From the NCBI GenBank assembly GCA_039707655.1, contig CM077671.1, positions 366,074,720 through 366,138,719 on the forward strand: a DNA stretch of 64,000 bases, read 5' to 3'. Origin of the DNA: Elymus sibiricus (taxonomy: Eukaryota; Streptophyta; Magnoliopsida; Poales; Poaceae). Shown here piece after piece: positions 1 to 10,660 of this stretch (the stretch's first letter is position 1; the number at the start of each line of letters is the position of its first letter). Position numbers and translations under genes: made by a program. The notes below the pieces were generated by a model. It saw only the letters and a list, made by a program, of their open reading frames with translations, did not search any database and had not been told where the DNA came from.

Positions 1-319
1 GTGTTTGATGTCTACTACACAACCTTCTTCTTGTAGACTCGTGTTGGGCCTCTAAGCGCAGAGTTTTGTAGGACAGTAGCAAATTTCCCTCAAGTGGATG
101 ACCAAAGGTTTATCAATCCATGGGAGGCATAGGATGAAGATGGTCTCTCTCAAACAACCATGCAACCAAATAACAAAGAGTCTCTTGTGTCCCCAACACA
201 CCCAATACAATGGTAAATTGTATAGGTGCACTAGTTTGGCGAAGAGATGGTGATACAAGTGTAATATGGATGGTAGATATAGGTTTTTGTAATCTGAAAA
301 TATAAAAACAGCAAGGTAG

Positions 320-1920
320 CACTACTGGAATCAGGTACTTTGCCTTCTGCCATAGCGGACGGCAAAGGGTAGGACCACCGACGGCAAAGCCTTTGCCGTC
401 TGCTGCCGGACGGCAAAATTTACGGCACTGTGATCTCCGGTAAAGAACAGTTTGCCGTCTGCATAACCGTAGCGGACGGCAAAGATCTTTGCTGTCAGCA
501 AAACTCCATCTTTGTCCTCAACCGAATAATAGCATACGGCAAAAAAAAGTAGCTTTGCCGTCAGCCAGACTCTGTCTTTGCCGTCTGCCTCATACACCCC
601 AGACGGCAAAGAAAATTATTTTATTTAGAAAAATATGAACCAACAGTCGAGGTGCAGAGGTCGTAGATGCTCGATGGCGTAGACAAAAAAAATTCACAGC
701 CATTTCACCATCAACAGTTCAAGAATGGATGACGAACGAACGGATTTTACAAGACACTAATACTCTATTTGCACAGTATATCCATCATCACAGTATTTAC
801 ACACAAATAAACTATTTACAATATGAAGTTCTCCATTTACATGACCAACAAATGAAGGAATCTGCACACAAAAACTACAATATTTCACAAAAAATGGATG
901 AACTGGCCCTTGCCAGTGGCTAGATCCGAGCGTGGGCATCGATCTCGAGGCGGCGGACGGTGGTCTTGAGCGGATTTTTCCATGGAAGAGGGGCAGATGG
1001 AGGGTGAGGGAGACGGAAGGAGAAAGGGGTGCTGCAGGGCAGCTCCGACGAGCTCTTGACGAAGCAGCGACGCGGCCGGGTCGAAGGACAGCGACGGTTG
1101 ATGAGCAGGGGAGCTCGGGATTGGGCGGAGGCGCGGGTCACGGGAAGGGAGGAGGAGGAGGATCCTGCGATGGCCTCCTGCTCAGGCAAGGGGTCACGGG
1201 GAGGGAGGAGGAGGAGGATGCCGCGGTGGCCTCCTGCTCAGGCGGCGGCGAGCTCTTGCGGCGAGGCCGGATCGAAGGGCGGCGGAGGTTGATGAGCAGG
1301 GGAGCTCGGGATCGGGAGGAGGCACGGGGTCGCGGGCAGGGAGGAGGAGGAGGATCCCGCGGCGAGGAGGAGGAGGAGGATCGGTGGCAGCCGGTGAGAC
1401 GAGCGGCGGCGGCTCCCTGTGGGAGAAAGAGAGAGGGATGTATGAGGGAGAAAGAGAGAGGTACGAGAGAAGATAAGGGAGAGAGAGGGGGTGGGAGTGG
1501 ATCGTGGTGAGTGGTGGGACGGGCTGCGCGTGGGGTGGATCGGATGACTGCCATGTCATCGATCTGCGTGATCGATCCGTGGACTATGTTTTCTCTTTGT
1601 CGTCTGTGATTTTCTTTGCCGTCTGCTTTCGGGATCTTTGCCGTCTACTGGCAGACGGCAAAGAGGGAACAGACGGCAAAGAATGTACTACCCAGCACAA
1701 CGCTCCAGTGGGCCCCACGCCTGCTCTTTGCCGTCTGCTTTGGGGCTCTTTGCCGTCCGCCAGCGGACGAGAAAGAGTGAACTGACGGCAAACACGATCT
1801 TTGCCATCAGTCCGCTCTTTGCCGTCTGCTTTATGGAAGCGGACGGCAAAGATGGTCTTTTCCGTCCGCTAGCAGACGGCAAAGAGCAGACTGATGGCAA
1901 ATTCTCTGATTCCAGTAGTG
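320..1920. mobile_element. CACTA-1: non-autonomous CACTA (En/Spm) element
   Basis: The element begins CACTACTGGAATCAG and ends with its inverted complement. It is flanked by a 3-bp duplication, tag (317-319 and 1921-1923), as expected for CACTA transposons. Subterminal zones (about 330-610 and 1610-1905) are packed with TTTGCCGTCTGC/GCAGACGGCAAA units in both orientations. The GC-rich interior (about 930-1550) holds a partly repeated block: a stretch with ggttgatgagcaggggagctcggga near 1093 recurs near 1287. No transposase motif is present, so it must depend on a relative such as CACTA-2. Its CT-rich minus-strand segment resembles the leader of CACTA-2, suggesting a deletion derivative. Confidence 0.93.
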
Positions 1921-2405
1921 TAGCTAGTAACAAAAGTGAGCAAAAATGGTATTGCAATTCTTGAAAACAAGGCCTAGGGTTCATACTTTCACTAGTGCAA
2001 GTTCTCTAAACAATACTAACATAGTTGAATCATATGTAAATCCCTCACGTGCGACAAAGAGTTCACTCCAAAGTCACAAATAGCGGAGAACAAACGAAGA
2101 AATTATTGTAGGGTACGAAACCACCTCAAAGTTATCTTTTCCGATCAATCGTATGAGCTATCCCTATAAGTGTCACGAACAGCCCTAGAGTTCATACTAA
2201 AATAACACCTTAAGATACACATCAACCAAAACCCTAATGTCACCTAGATACTCCAATGTCACCACGAGTACCCATGGGCTTGATTATACGATATGCATCA
2301 CACAGTTTCAGATTCATCATGTTCAATCCAACACAAAGAACTTCAAAGAGTGCCCCAAAGTTTCAACCGGAGAGTCAAGACGAAAACATGTGCCACACTA
2401 CTGGA

Positions 2406-2816
2406 ATCAGGGTCTTTGCCATCTGCCAGCTCTTTGTCGTCTGCCAGCTGATGGCAAAGAGGTTGTTTGCCGTCTGTCTTGCCAAAGCAGACGGCAAAGA
2501 ACCAGCTGGTGGCAAAGAGGGTCTTTGCCATCTGCACTTCTTTGCCGTCTGCTGCCGTCTGCCAGCAGACGGCAAACACCAAAGTGGGCCCCACGGGGCA
2601 CGGCACTGGCTAGGTCAAGCTCTTTGCCATCTGCCACTTCTTTGCCGTCTGCTGGCAGACGGCAAAGATTTCTTTGCCGTCTGCCAGCAGACGGCAAAGA
2701 GGTGAGGGTGGGGCCCACAATGTCACGGCGTGGGCGGGCTAACGGTTACCCTCTTTGCCGTCTGCTGGCAGACGGCAAAGAGTTCTTTGCCGTCTGCCAG
2801 CAGACGGCAAAGAAAT
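2406..2816. repeat. CACTA-2 left subterminal repeat zone
   Basis: Many copies of CTTTGCCGTCTGC and its complement GCAGACGGCAAAG occur, often fused head to head into near-perfect 26-bp palindromes (for example near 2641-2668, 2670-2700, 2752-2780 and 2783-2812). In En/Spm such subterminal arrays bind the accessory protein TnpA; binding here is inferred. Confidence 0.9.
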
Positions 2817-3149
2817 GAACTTAACTTTCGGCCCCGCGCCCCGCGCCTCTCTCTCTCACACATCTCTCTCTTCCTCTCTCTCTCTCAGCGCCGCCGCCCT
2901 GCCCTCCCGCCGCCGCCCCCTCCCCGCAGCCCTCCTCCACCACCGCCCCCTCCCCGCGGCCCTTCTCCACCACCGCCGGAGCCAGGCCGCGGCGCCGCAC
3001 GCCCCCTCCCCGCGGCCCTCCTCCACCACCTCGGCCCGTCGCCCCTGCCGCTCCGCCGCGTCGAGTCGCCGGCGAGCAGGCACCCCCGACGACCCAGCTC
3101 CGCCCCTCCCCCTCCGCCGCCCCGCGCCGCCGCCTCGACCCCAACTCCG
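2817..3149 (+). promoter_or_regulatory. Probable promoter-proximal leader exon of the CACTA-2 transposase gene
   Basis: A CT-rich then very GC-rich stretch directly follows the subterminal repeats. It ends at a good donor site (CCG then gtgagc at 3150). A fitting acceptor (tgtccag at 4790-4796) lies 12 bases before the transposase ATG at 4809. I infer an untranslated first exon; the transcription start is not visible. Confidence 0.5.
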
Positions 3150-3289
3150 GTGAGCTCCACCCTCCCCCCCTTTTTATGTTTTTTTTCTGTTTTTATTAGT
3201 TCATATTAGTTAGTTTATATTAGTTAGTTATTAGTTCATATTAGTTAGTATATATTAGGTAGAAAAAACTTAGATAGAAAAGAAGAAAA

Positions 3290-3664
3290 GAAAAAACCTA
3301 GAAGAAAAAAAAGAAGAAAAGAAGAAGAAAAAAAGGAAAAATTAAAAAGGAAAAGAACCAAAAATAAGAAGAAGAAGAAGAAACAGAAGAAGAGGAGGAG
3401 GAGAAGAAAAAAGAAGAAGAAGAAGAAGAAAAAAAGAGGAGAGGAGGAGAAGAAGAAGAGGAAAAAAGGAAAGGAAGAAGAAGAAGAGGAGGAGGAGGAG
3501 AAGAAAAAAGAAGAAGAGGAAGAAGAAGAAGAAAAAAGAGGAGAGGAGGAGAAGAAGAAGAGGAAAAAGGAAAGGAGGAAGAAGAAGAAGAAGAAGAAGG
3601 AAAAAAAAGGAAGAAAATGAAGAAAATGAAGAAGAGGAAGAAGAAGAAAAGAAAAAAAGAGGAA
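3290..3664 (+). repeat. Purine-strand (GAA)n/(GGA)n microsatellite
   Basis: About 375 bp in which the plus strand is almost entirely A and G, dominated by gaagaa, gaggag and gaaaaa units. Minus-strand Phe/Ser/Leu-rich ORFs over it are translation artefacts. Confidence 0.95.
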
Positions 3665-3665
3665 A

Positions 3666-4012
3666 AACCCCGACCCCGACCCCGACCCCGACCCGACACC
3701 CCGACCCTGACCCCGACCCGACACCCCGACCCCGACACCCCGACCCCGACCCCGACCCCGACCCGACACCCCGACCCCGACACGGCACCCCGACCCCGAC
3801 CCCGACCCGACACCCCGACACCGACACGGCACCCCGACCCCGACACCCCGACCCCGACATGGCACCCCGACCCCGACACCCCGACACCCCTGACACCACG
3901 ACACCCAGACACGACACCCCCCGACACCCCGAAACCCTGACCCCGACACGACATGCCGACACCACGACACCCCGACACCACGCCACCCAGACACGACACC
4001 CCCAACCCCTGA
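3666..4012 (+). repeat. CCCCGAC/ACACCCCGAC minisatellite
   Basis: Tandem, degenerate units of ccccgac and ccccgacacc fill this stretch and decay toward the right end (acacgacaccccc variants). The change from purine tract to this C-rich array is abrupt, at about 3665. Confidence 0.93.
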
Positions 4013-4458
4013 CACCTCTTCGGCCTCCTGTTGACCGAAAAGGTGCTCTTCGGCCTTCCAGAGGCCGACGGGGTCATATATTTGTGAATTATGAGTTAGG
4101 AAGTATATTTCCCGATTTTGTTAAGAAAAACATCATATATATTTGTGTTGATCGGGTGGATTTAAATGTGCAGTTCTTTCGTTGTTGTGAGAGTCTGGTG
4201 TTCAACGACCTCCCCGTGCATTCGACGAGCTCCACCCATGCGTTCGTGGGTGAGGACAAATGACATCTCCTCCTCCCCCCTTCATTTGCTCTGTTCCGGT
4301 CTTCGTGCCGATGAAACTTGCTAGCTATAGGTGTCAATCATCAGTATGCGTGACCACTATGCGTCTCCCGTTCGAAAGGGTTACATCTATACATATGCAT
4401 GCATTTGCATATTTATAACCGTGATTCTTTCGAATTGTCCAACGTTATCCATGGACAG

Positions 4459-4674
4459 CCCGAGTATGTGTAGATTGGGTTCGTTTTCCCATATGCTCTG
4501 CTCCGGATCCGATGCAGAATTTCGTCAGTGCCTCCCTGTTGTTCTCCGGGTACACATCCTCTCTGCTTATTGCCGACACATGTATCAGGAGAACAGCGGG
4601 GAGGTGCTGCCGAAATTTTGCGTCGGATCCGGAGCAGAGCATGGGAAAACGAACCCAATCTACACATACTCGGG
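4459..4674. repeat. Long inverted repeat (hairpin-forming) in the CACTA-2 leader intron
   Basis: The left arm starts cccgagtatgtgtagattgg and the right arm ends with its complement at 4674. The arms are about 100 bases each with few mismatches, around a short loop centred near 4566. A transcript through it could fold into a long hairpin RNA, a possible small-RNA source (inference). Confidence 0.85.
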
Positions 4675-4808
4675 TGGGATTAGGACCTATCTTTACCTAC
4701 TAGCGTCTAGGTTGCATGGACGTAATAAAACTGACAAACTCTATTAACTGATGAATATGGTTTGCTGAATTATGTATATATTTCTTGTGTGTCCAGTAGC
4801 TAGGCAAG

Positions 4809-7800
4809 ATGAGTGATCGTGCGTGGATGTACACCGGTCACACTAGTCAGAAAGACATGACCCATGAATGGATAACAAAAACCAAGGGGTTTGTGACAGC
4901 CGCATTTGCAAATGGACAGAAAATAACCTGGTGCCCCTGTGCCGATTGCAACAACTATCATCGGAGGTCAGAGTTTGAAATGATCAAACACCTGTAGAAG
5001 TTTGGTTTTATGCCTAATTATACGGTCTGGACATTTCATGGTGAGTCTGCCCAACGTGCCAGAGCTGAGGTGGTTCGTCGTCGCACCGACGAGCATGGTA
5101 CCCGGATCGAAGACATGGTGCAAGACTTTGATAATGCTCGGGATTCGGACGATGAGATGGAGGAATCTGCAAAGGCCTTCTATGAAATGTTGGAGTCTTC
5201 AAAACGTCCTCTCCACGAGCACACTGAGCTTTGTCAGCTGGATGCCATCGTGCAAGTAATGGCTCTCAAGGCTCAGTTCAACCTGGGCAGAGAATGCTAC
5301 GACGCGATGATGACGATATTTGGACGCTTTCTACCCAAAGGCCATGTATTGCCAGCAAACCTGTACCAATCGGACAAAATCCTACGTGCGCTTAAGATGC
5401 CCTATGAGAAGATAGATGCCTGTGAGAATGGATGTGCCTTATTTAGGCTTGAGTATGCGGGCTTCAACTATTGTCCCATTTGCAAGTCTTCCAGGTATGT
5501 TGTGGTAGACAACGGTATGGGTGAGAAGAGTCAGACCAAAATCCCAGTTAATGTTCTTCGGTATATGCCAATCATACCAAGACTTCAACGTCTTTTCATG
5601 GTCAAAGAGACGGCCAGACAGATGACGTGGCATAAATTGGGCAAAAGAACCAAACTAGATGCAGATGGGAATCCGATGTTGGGACACACTTCAGACGCTT
5701 TTGCGTGGAAGCACTTCGATGCTTTACATAAGGACAAAGCGGCAGATCCAAGGCATCCTCGAGTTGCCATCAGCACGGATGGGTTCCAAGTGTTTGGTAT
5801 GACGGCAACCCAATACAGTTGCTGGCCTGTATTTGTCATTCCACTCAATCTCCCCCCCGGAGAGATTATGAAAAGAAAGAACATTTTCTTGACGTTGATA
5901 ATTCCAGGGCCCAACTATCCGGGGAAGAATATGAATGTGTACATGCAGCCGCTTAAGGATGAATTGCAAGAAGCTTGGGATAATGGGATCAAGACATATG
6001 ACGCCGCTACAAAACAAAACTTCAAAATGCATGTGTGGTACATGTACTCGACGCATGACCTTGCCGGCGTATGCGCTATTCATTGGCTGGTGTGTGCATG
6101 GAAGGTTCCCGTGCCCCACATGCAAGGCAGCTCTTCAGTTCCGTTGGCTGCAGGCGGGTCGCAAGTATTCTTGCTTCGACTTGCATAGACAGTTCCTGGA
6201 GCCTGGCCATAAGTTCAGAAAAGACAAGAAAAATTTCATGAAAGGTAGAGTTGTCAAAAACTCTGCACCACCTGCATTGACAGGCCAACAGGCCCTGGAT
6301 CAAATAAACGCTCTCGAGCCTAATCCAGAGCGTCCAGGATATTTCAAAGGGTACAATTCGGAACACGCCTGGACTCACAAGATATGCTTGTGGGATCTGC
6401 CTTACTTTAAAGACCTCATTTGCCCACACAACATCGACGTGATGCACACTGAAAAGAATATCGCCGAGGCCCTTTTTGGTACATTGTTCGGCATAGAGGG
6501 GAAGTCAAAGGATAACCCTAAGGCTAGAGTCGATCAAGAGGCTCTATGTGATAGACCGTTACAAAACATGCGACAACCGAAAGGAAAGAAGAACTGGAGG
6601 AAGCCAAAGGCATGGTTCAATCTTGGAAGGCCAGCTATGAGGGAAATGATCTTGTGGGTGAAAATGCAGTTGATGTTCCCCGATGGGTATGCAGCGAATC
6701 TAAAGAGGGGAGCGAGTCTTGACAAATTGAAAATATTTGGTATGAAGAGTCATGATTGGCACATATGGCTTGAGCGGGTAATGCCGGTGATGTTGCGTGG
6801 CTTTATCCCTGAGGATGAATGGCTAGTACTGGCAGAGCTGAGCTATTTCTTCCGTGCTCTTTGTGCGAAAGAACTATCGCCTGACGTGCTAGACGAACTG
6901 GAAGAGTTGGCGCCGGAGTTGATCTGCAGGTTAGAAAAGATCTTTCCACCGGGATTCTTTAATCCAATGCAGCATTTGATTTTGCATCTCCCGACCGAGG
7001 CAAGATTGGGGGGGCCCGTGCAAAATCGTTGGTGCTTCGCAACTGAGAGGATGCAGAAGACGCTTCGACCAAAATGTAAAAATAAACGTAGAATTGAAGC
7101 ATCGATGGCCGAGGCATTCATTACTGAGGAGGCCGCAAACTTCGTGACAGCACACTACAAAGCCAAGAATCGTCATTTGCATAATCCGAAGCCTCGGTAC
7201 AATGATGGTGACCGTGAAAAAGGTCGATCCAACCTCAGCCTATTCAAAGGGAAGCTCGCACCAGCCGGTGCTTCGAAAGCAATAGCGTTGGATGTCGAAG
7301 AATGGCGGACCATTTCGTTGTATATCTTCAACAACCTAACAGAAGTGCGGCCGTACATCGAGTAAGTTCTCGGTACATTGTTTCGCAACTTCTAATTCCT
7401 TTGAAATGCTCTTATTCCTGGATATGTGATACAGTCGATACGTCGCCAAATTCTCGGATGGAGCGGTGATCCAAAAGGATTCCATCGAAGAGTATGAGCT
7501 TCTGGCAAAGCATGGAGGAGGCTATCCCGGTTTCATCTCTTGGTTCAAACAAACGGTAATTTCCATTAGACCATTTCATTTCTTCGTCTAGTTTGCAGCT
7601 AATGCAACAATCCTTTCGTATTAAACTTGTAGGCTAATGCAGAGTCTATGGACTCCGAATTGAGACAAGTCGCAAATGGTTTTGACTATAAGGTCCGTTC
7701 ATTTGACAAATACGACATCAACGGGTATCACTTTCGTACTTTTGGCAAAGAGCTATCTATGGCCGACCGAAAGTCTACAAATTGTTGTGTCTCCGCTGTC

Positions 7801-8460
7801 GGCGAAGGAGGGGTCGAGTATTATGGAAGAGTTGAAGCAATTTATGAACTTACATTCTTTGGTGAAAACCCACCAAACGTCGTAGTCTTCAAATGTTATT
7901 GGTTCCAGCCAAAGGAGACTAGAAGGACTCATGAACATATAGGGCTAGTCGAAATCAAACAAAGCACACATTTAGATGTTCCCGATGTCTATATTACCGC
8001 TCAACAGGCGACCCAAGTTTTCTATCTACCGTGGGCCTGCCAAACTGATCCAAATCTGAATGGTTGGGATGTCGTTTATGATGTGCCGCCACATTTTAGA
8101 CCACCTCCCCTCAATGAAGATGATTATGACCCTCACATTAACCCAGACACATATGAAGGAGAATTCTTCCAAGAAACACGTGTTTCCAAAAAACGTTTCA
8201 AGAACCGCTCTACTTCACCCCAGAACATTGAGGTAGACAGCGACACTGAATCCGACTTCACCCCTGAGCCGGAACAAGAAGAGACGGAAGAAGAAGAGGT
8301 TACTGCTGCGGATGACCTGTCAATGCTTGACCGATTACATAAAGGAGGCCTTCCACATGTTGATGCATTTATTGATGATGCTGATGAGCACGTCATTACT
8401 GATAGTGATGATGATTCTGCATTTATTGATCCCGGAGCATATATAGACGATGAAGATTAA
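4809..8460 (+). pseudogene. CACTA Tnp2-type transposase gene (three exons, one stop, one frameshift)
   Basis: This encodes the transposase that cuts and joins CACTA ends in the nucleus. Exons by splice sites and phase are about 4809-7361, 7435-7555 and 7633-8460. The N-terminus matches the transposase-associated zinc-binding region (WMYTGHTS, CPCADC). The middle matches the Transposase_21/Tnp2 core (STDGFQVFGM, DVMHTEKNI). Next comes a DUF4218-like stretch (FNPMQHLILHLP) and, in exon 3, a DUF4216-like region (VVVFKCYWF). The C-terminus is acidic (many D and E). ATG 4809 follows the inferred leader intron. A TAG at 4995-4997 interrupts the frame about 62 codons in. A single extra base near 6060 (gaccttgccggcg) shifts the frame. 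Otherwise the gene looks whole, so inactivation is recent in appearance. Family assignment is firm. Confidence 0.9.
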
Positions 8461-8996
8461 TATTAGTAATGTCAGGTATTCAATTATTATTATGTACATA
8501 TATCTTATTAATTAGTTCATGTTATTAGGTATTCAACAAAATGACATTGACTTAGCTTATTTTCCTCGAAAATGACATAATAACCTTACTTAGCTCCAAA
8601 CTGACATACTTTACCTAGGATAGCTATAAAATGACCTATACTTAGCATTTTTCCTCCTAAATGACTTAATATGCTTAGTTAGCTAAAAAATGGCATAACT
8701 ACCTAGGATAGCTCCAAAATGACCTATACTTAGCTTCTTTAATTCATTTATGACATACTTAGCATACTTAGGTAAAAAATGGCATGATAACCTTGGTTTA
8801 GCTCCAAAATGACATTGACTTAGCTTATTTTCCTCCAAAATGACAAAATAACCTTACCTACCTCCAAAATGACCGATTTTAACTAGGATAGCTCTAAAAT
8901 GACCTACACTTGCCATTTTCTTGTATGATTGTATGATTTATATAGTTACTTGTATAATTTTCTTACTTTGTATGATTGTTTCTTATACATAGTGCC
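8461..8996 (+). repeat. AAAATGAC / TTAGCT degenerate minisatellite between the two CACTA genes
   Basis: From about 8515 the sequence cycles through units of about 35-40 bp containing ctccaaaatgacctatacttagc, with variants atgacataataacctta and ttcctccaaaatgac. No ORF fits. The same unit reappears at 9465-9690, after the next gene's second exon. Confidence 0.85.
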
Positions 8997-9867
8997 ATGG
9001 TCTTGAAATCCGTCCCCGTCGGCCCTCGCCCACTTTATGATTCGGATGTGGTAAATTCTCTTTCATAACTATTTGTTGCATTTCGCATTTATGACAATTA
9101 TGGCCATCAAGTTGACATAGAGATATTTTAATCTAGGAGGTATGTGAACCGGAATTTGCAACCGACCCTCTTGTCGAGAAGTTAAATTTAGTTGAAAAAG
9201 AAAATGAGTATTTGAAAGAAAAAATTAAAAGAATTGAAAAAGAGAAGATGACATTGGAGTTGTATGTTGCCGATGTCGTCGATGATCACAAGATGAAGAT
9301 GAATGCAACGCGCTTGAAGATGGATGCAATGTGCTTGAAGATTAAGAAGATTAGAAAATATGCCATTGATAATGAGGCTTGGTATCATTATGCCGTTGGA
9401 TCAATTGTTACCTTAGTTGCGATCTTCATCGCATTTGTTGTGATGAGGGTACGTTTTCTCTATACTTAGCTTATTTTCCTCCTAAATGGCATAATTATCT
9501 AAGTTAGATAAAAAATGAGCTATACTTACGTAAGTTGGCTCAAAAATGGCATCATCCTCGAAAATGACATAATAACCTTACTAAGCTCCAAAATGACCTA
9601 TTTACCTAGCTTAGCTCTAAAATGACCTACACTTAGCATTTTTTCCTAGCTTAGCTAAAATATGGCATTTTTACCTACCTTAGTTAGAAGAAGAAGAAGA
9701 TAAAGAAGAGGAGAGGAGAAAAAGAAAGAGAAGAAAAATTATTCTTCTTCTTCTTCTAGTCTTCTTCTTCTTCTTCTTCTTCTAGCTAGTCTTCTTCTTC
9801 TAGTCTTCTTCTTCTTCTTCTTCTTCTAACTTTCTTCTTTCCCAATTTGCAGATTTGCTTTCGATGA
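8997..9867 (+). CDS. CACTA-associated small coiled-coil protein with a C-terminal membrane helix
   Basis: Splice sites and phase give exons 8997-9050, 9137-9448 and 9853-9867, about 126 residues; without the last splice the second exon reads on to 9469. The N-terminus is proline-containing (MVLKSVPVGPRPLYD). A long charged heptad-like coiled coil follows (roughly residues 30-85, rich in E, K, L and M). Near the end is a hydrophobic segment, YAVGSIVTLVAIFIAFVV, that looks like a membrane helix. Nothing resembles the DNA-binding TnpA of maize Spm, although its place as the second gene of the element is the same. I recall similar proteins in other Triticeae CACTA elements; function is unknown to me. 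The frame is intact, unlike the neighbouring transposase. Confidence 0.7.
9465..9690 (+). repeat. Second block of the AAAATGAC/TTAGCT minisatellite
   Basis: Same unit as at 8515-8925, here inside the inferred second intron (9449-9852) of the small coiled-coil gene. Confidence 0.8.
9686..9840. repeat. GAA then TTC microsatellite pair (self-complementary)
   Basis: A gaagaagaagaag tract (9686-9737) is followed by cttcttcttctagtcttcttc units (9740-9835), so one strand could fold back on itself. It lies just before the 3' splice site used for the last CACTA exon. Confidence 0.85.
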
Positions 9868-10169
9868 GGAAGCTTGCGTTGATGGAGTCTACTCTTCTTC
9901 TTGTGCTTCCTTTTTGTTTTGATTTTGTAGGATGAACAATGTGAAACTTGCTACCTATATATGTATGTATGGATGAAATTATATGGACCTTTTGCTTAAT
10001 TGTTGGTTATGTTGGACTTTTCATTTGGTGTATATATGTGTTGGATGATCATATCCATATGGCAGGGATATGTTGGCTATATGTACTTGTTGAAATATTT
10101 TGAAATGAATATATATATATATATCTGTGAAATTGATTGAATTTAAGAAAAAAAAAACAGCGGCAATAT

Positions 10170-10660
10170 AGCCACTTTGCCGTCTGCTAGCAGACGGCAA
10201 AGGTCTTCGCCGTCTGCCAGCAGACGGCAAAGAGGCCACGTGGCAGCATCCTGTGCAACCTGGGCTGGCCTATTTGTCCTCTTTGCCGTCTGCTGGCAGA
10301 CGGCGAAGACCTTTGCTTCTTTGCCGTCTGCTGGCAGACGGCAAAGAGCCTGCGTTGGCCCAGCTGACGCCTGATGTCAGCTGACGTCAGCTACAGCTCT
10401 TTGCCGTCTGCTGGCGGACGGCAAAGAGCGCCGTTAGCCCCCTAACGGGGCTGGCACCTTTTGTCTGCCGTCCAGGGGTTTGCCGTCTGCCAGCAGACGG
10501 CAAAGAAGCAAAGGTCTTCGCCGTCTGCCAGCAGACGGCAAAGTGGTCTTTGCCGGCATCTGTTCGGCCGGACTGTTCACCGTCTGCTGGCGGACGGCAA
10601 TGGCTTTGCCGTCCGCCAGGCAGACCTTTGCCGTCTGCTATGGCAGATGGCAAAGCAGCC
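10170..10660. repeat. CACTA-2 right subterminal repeat zone
   Basis: Palindromic CTTTGCCGTCTGC...GCAGACGGCAAAG units like the left zone, about a dozen copies, ending at the 3' terminal repeat at 10673. Confidence 0.9.

Larger units (their letters stand above)
3150..4796 (+). other. Probable 5'UTR intron of the CACTA-2 transposase gene
   Basis: It is bounded by gtgagc and tgtccag. Inside are, in order, an AG-rich GAA microsatellite, a CCCCGAC minisatellite, about 440 bp of unassigned sequence, and a long inverted repeat. No coding capacity is credible here; the long ORFs in this stretch translate low-complexity repeats. Confidence 0.5.

Noticed and set aside
932..1554. Long Gly/Arg-rich (plus) and Pro/Ser-rich (minus) open frames inside CACTA-1
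   Set aside because: Low-complexity, open on both strands and in several frames because of GGA/GCG repeats; no domain and an internal repeated block explain them.
3245..4077. Minus-strand frames rich in Phe/Ser and Gly/Val/Arg over the GAA and CCCCGAC arrays
   Set aside because: Translation of microsatellite and minisatellite DNA; all three overlapping frames give the same kind of product.
2406..10660. Regularly repeated TTTGCCGTCTGC units as a CRISPR-like array
   Set aside because: Units are palindromic, irregularly spaced and confined to the ends of CACTA elements in plant DNA.
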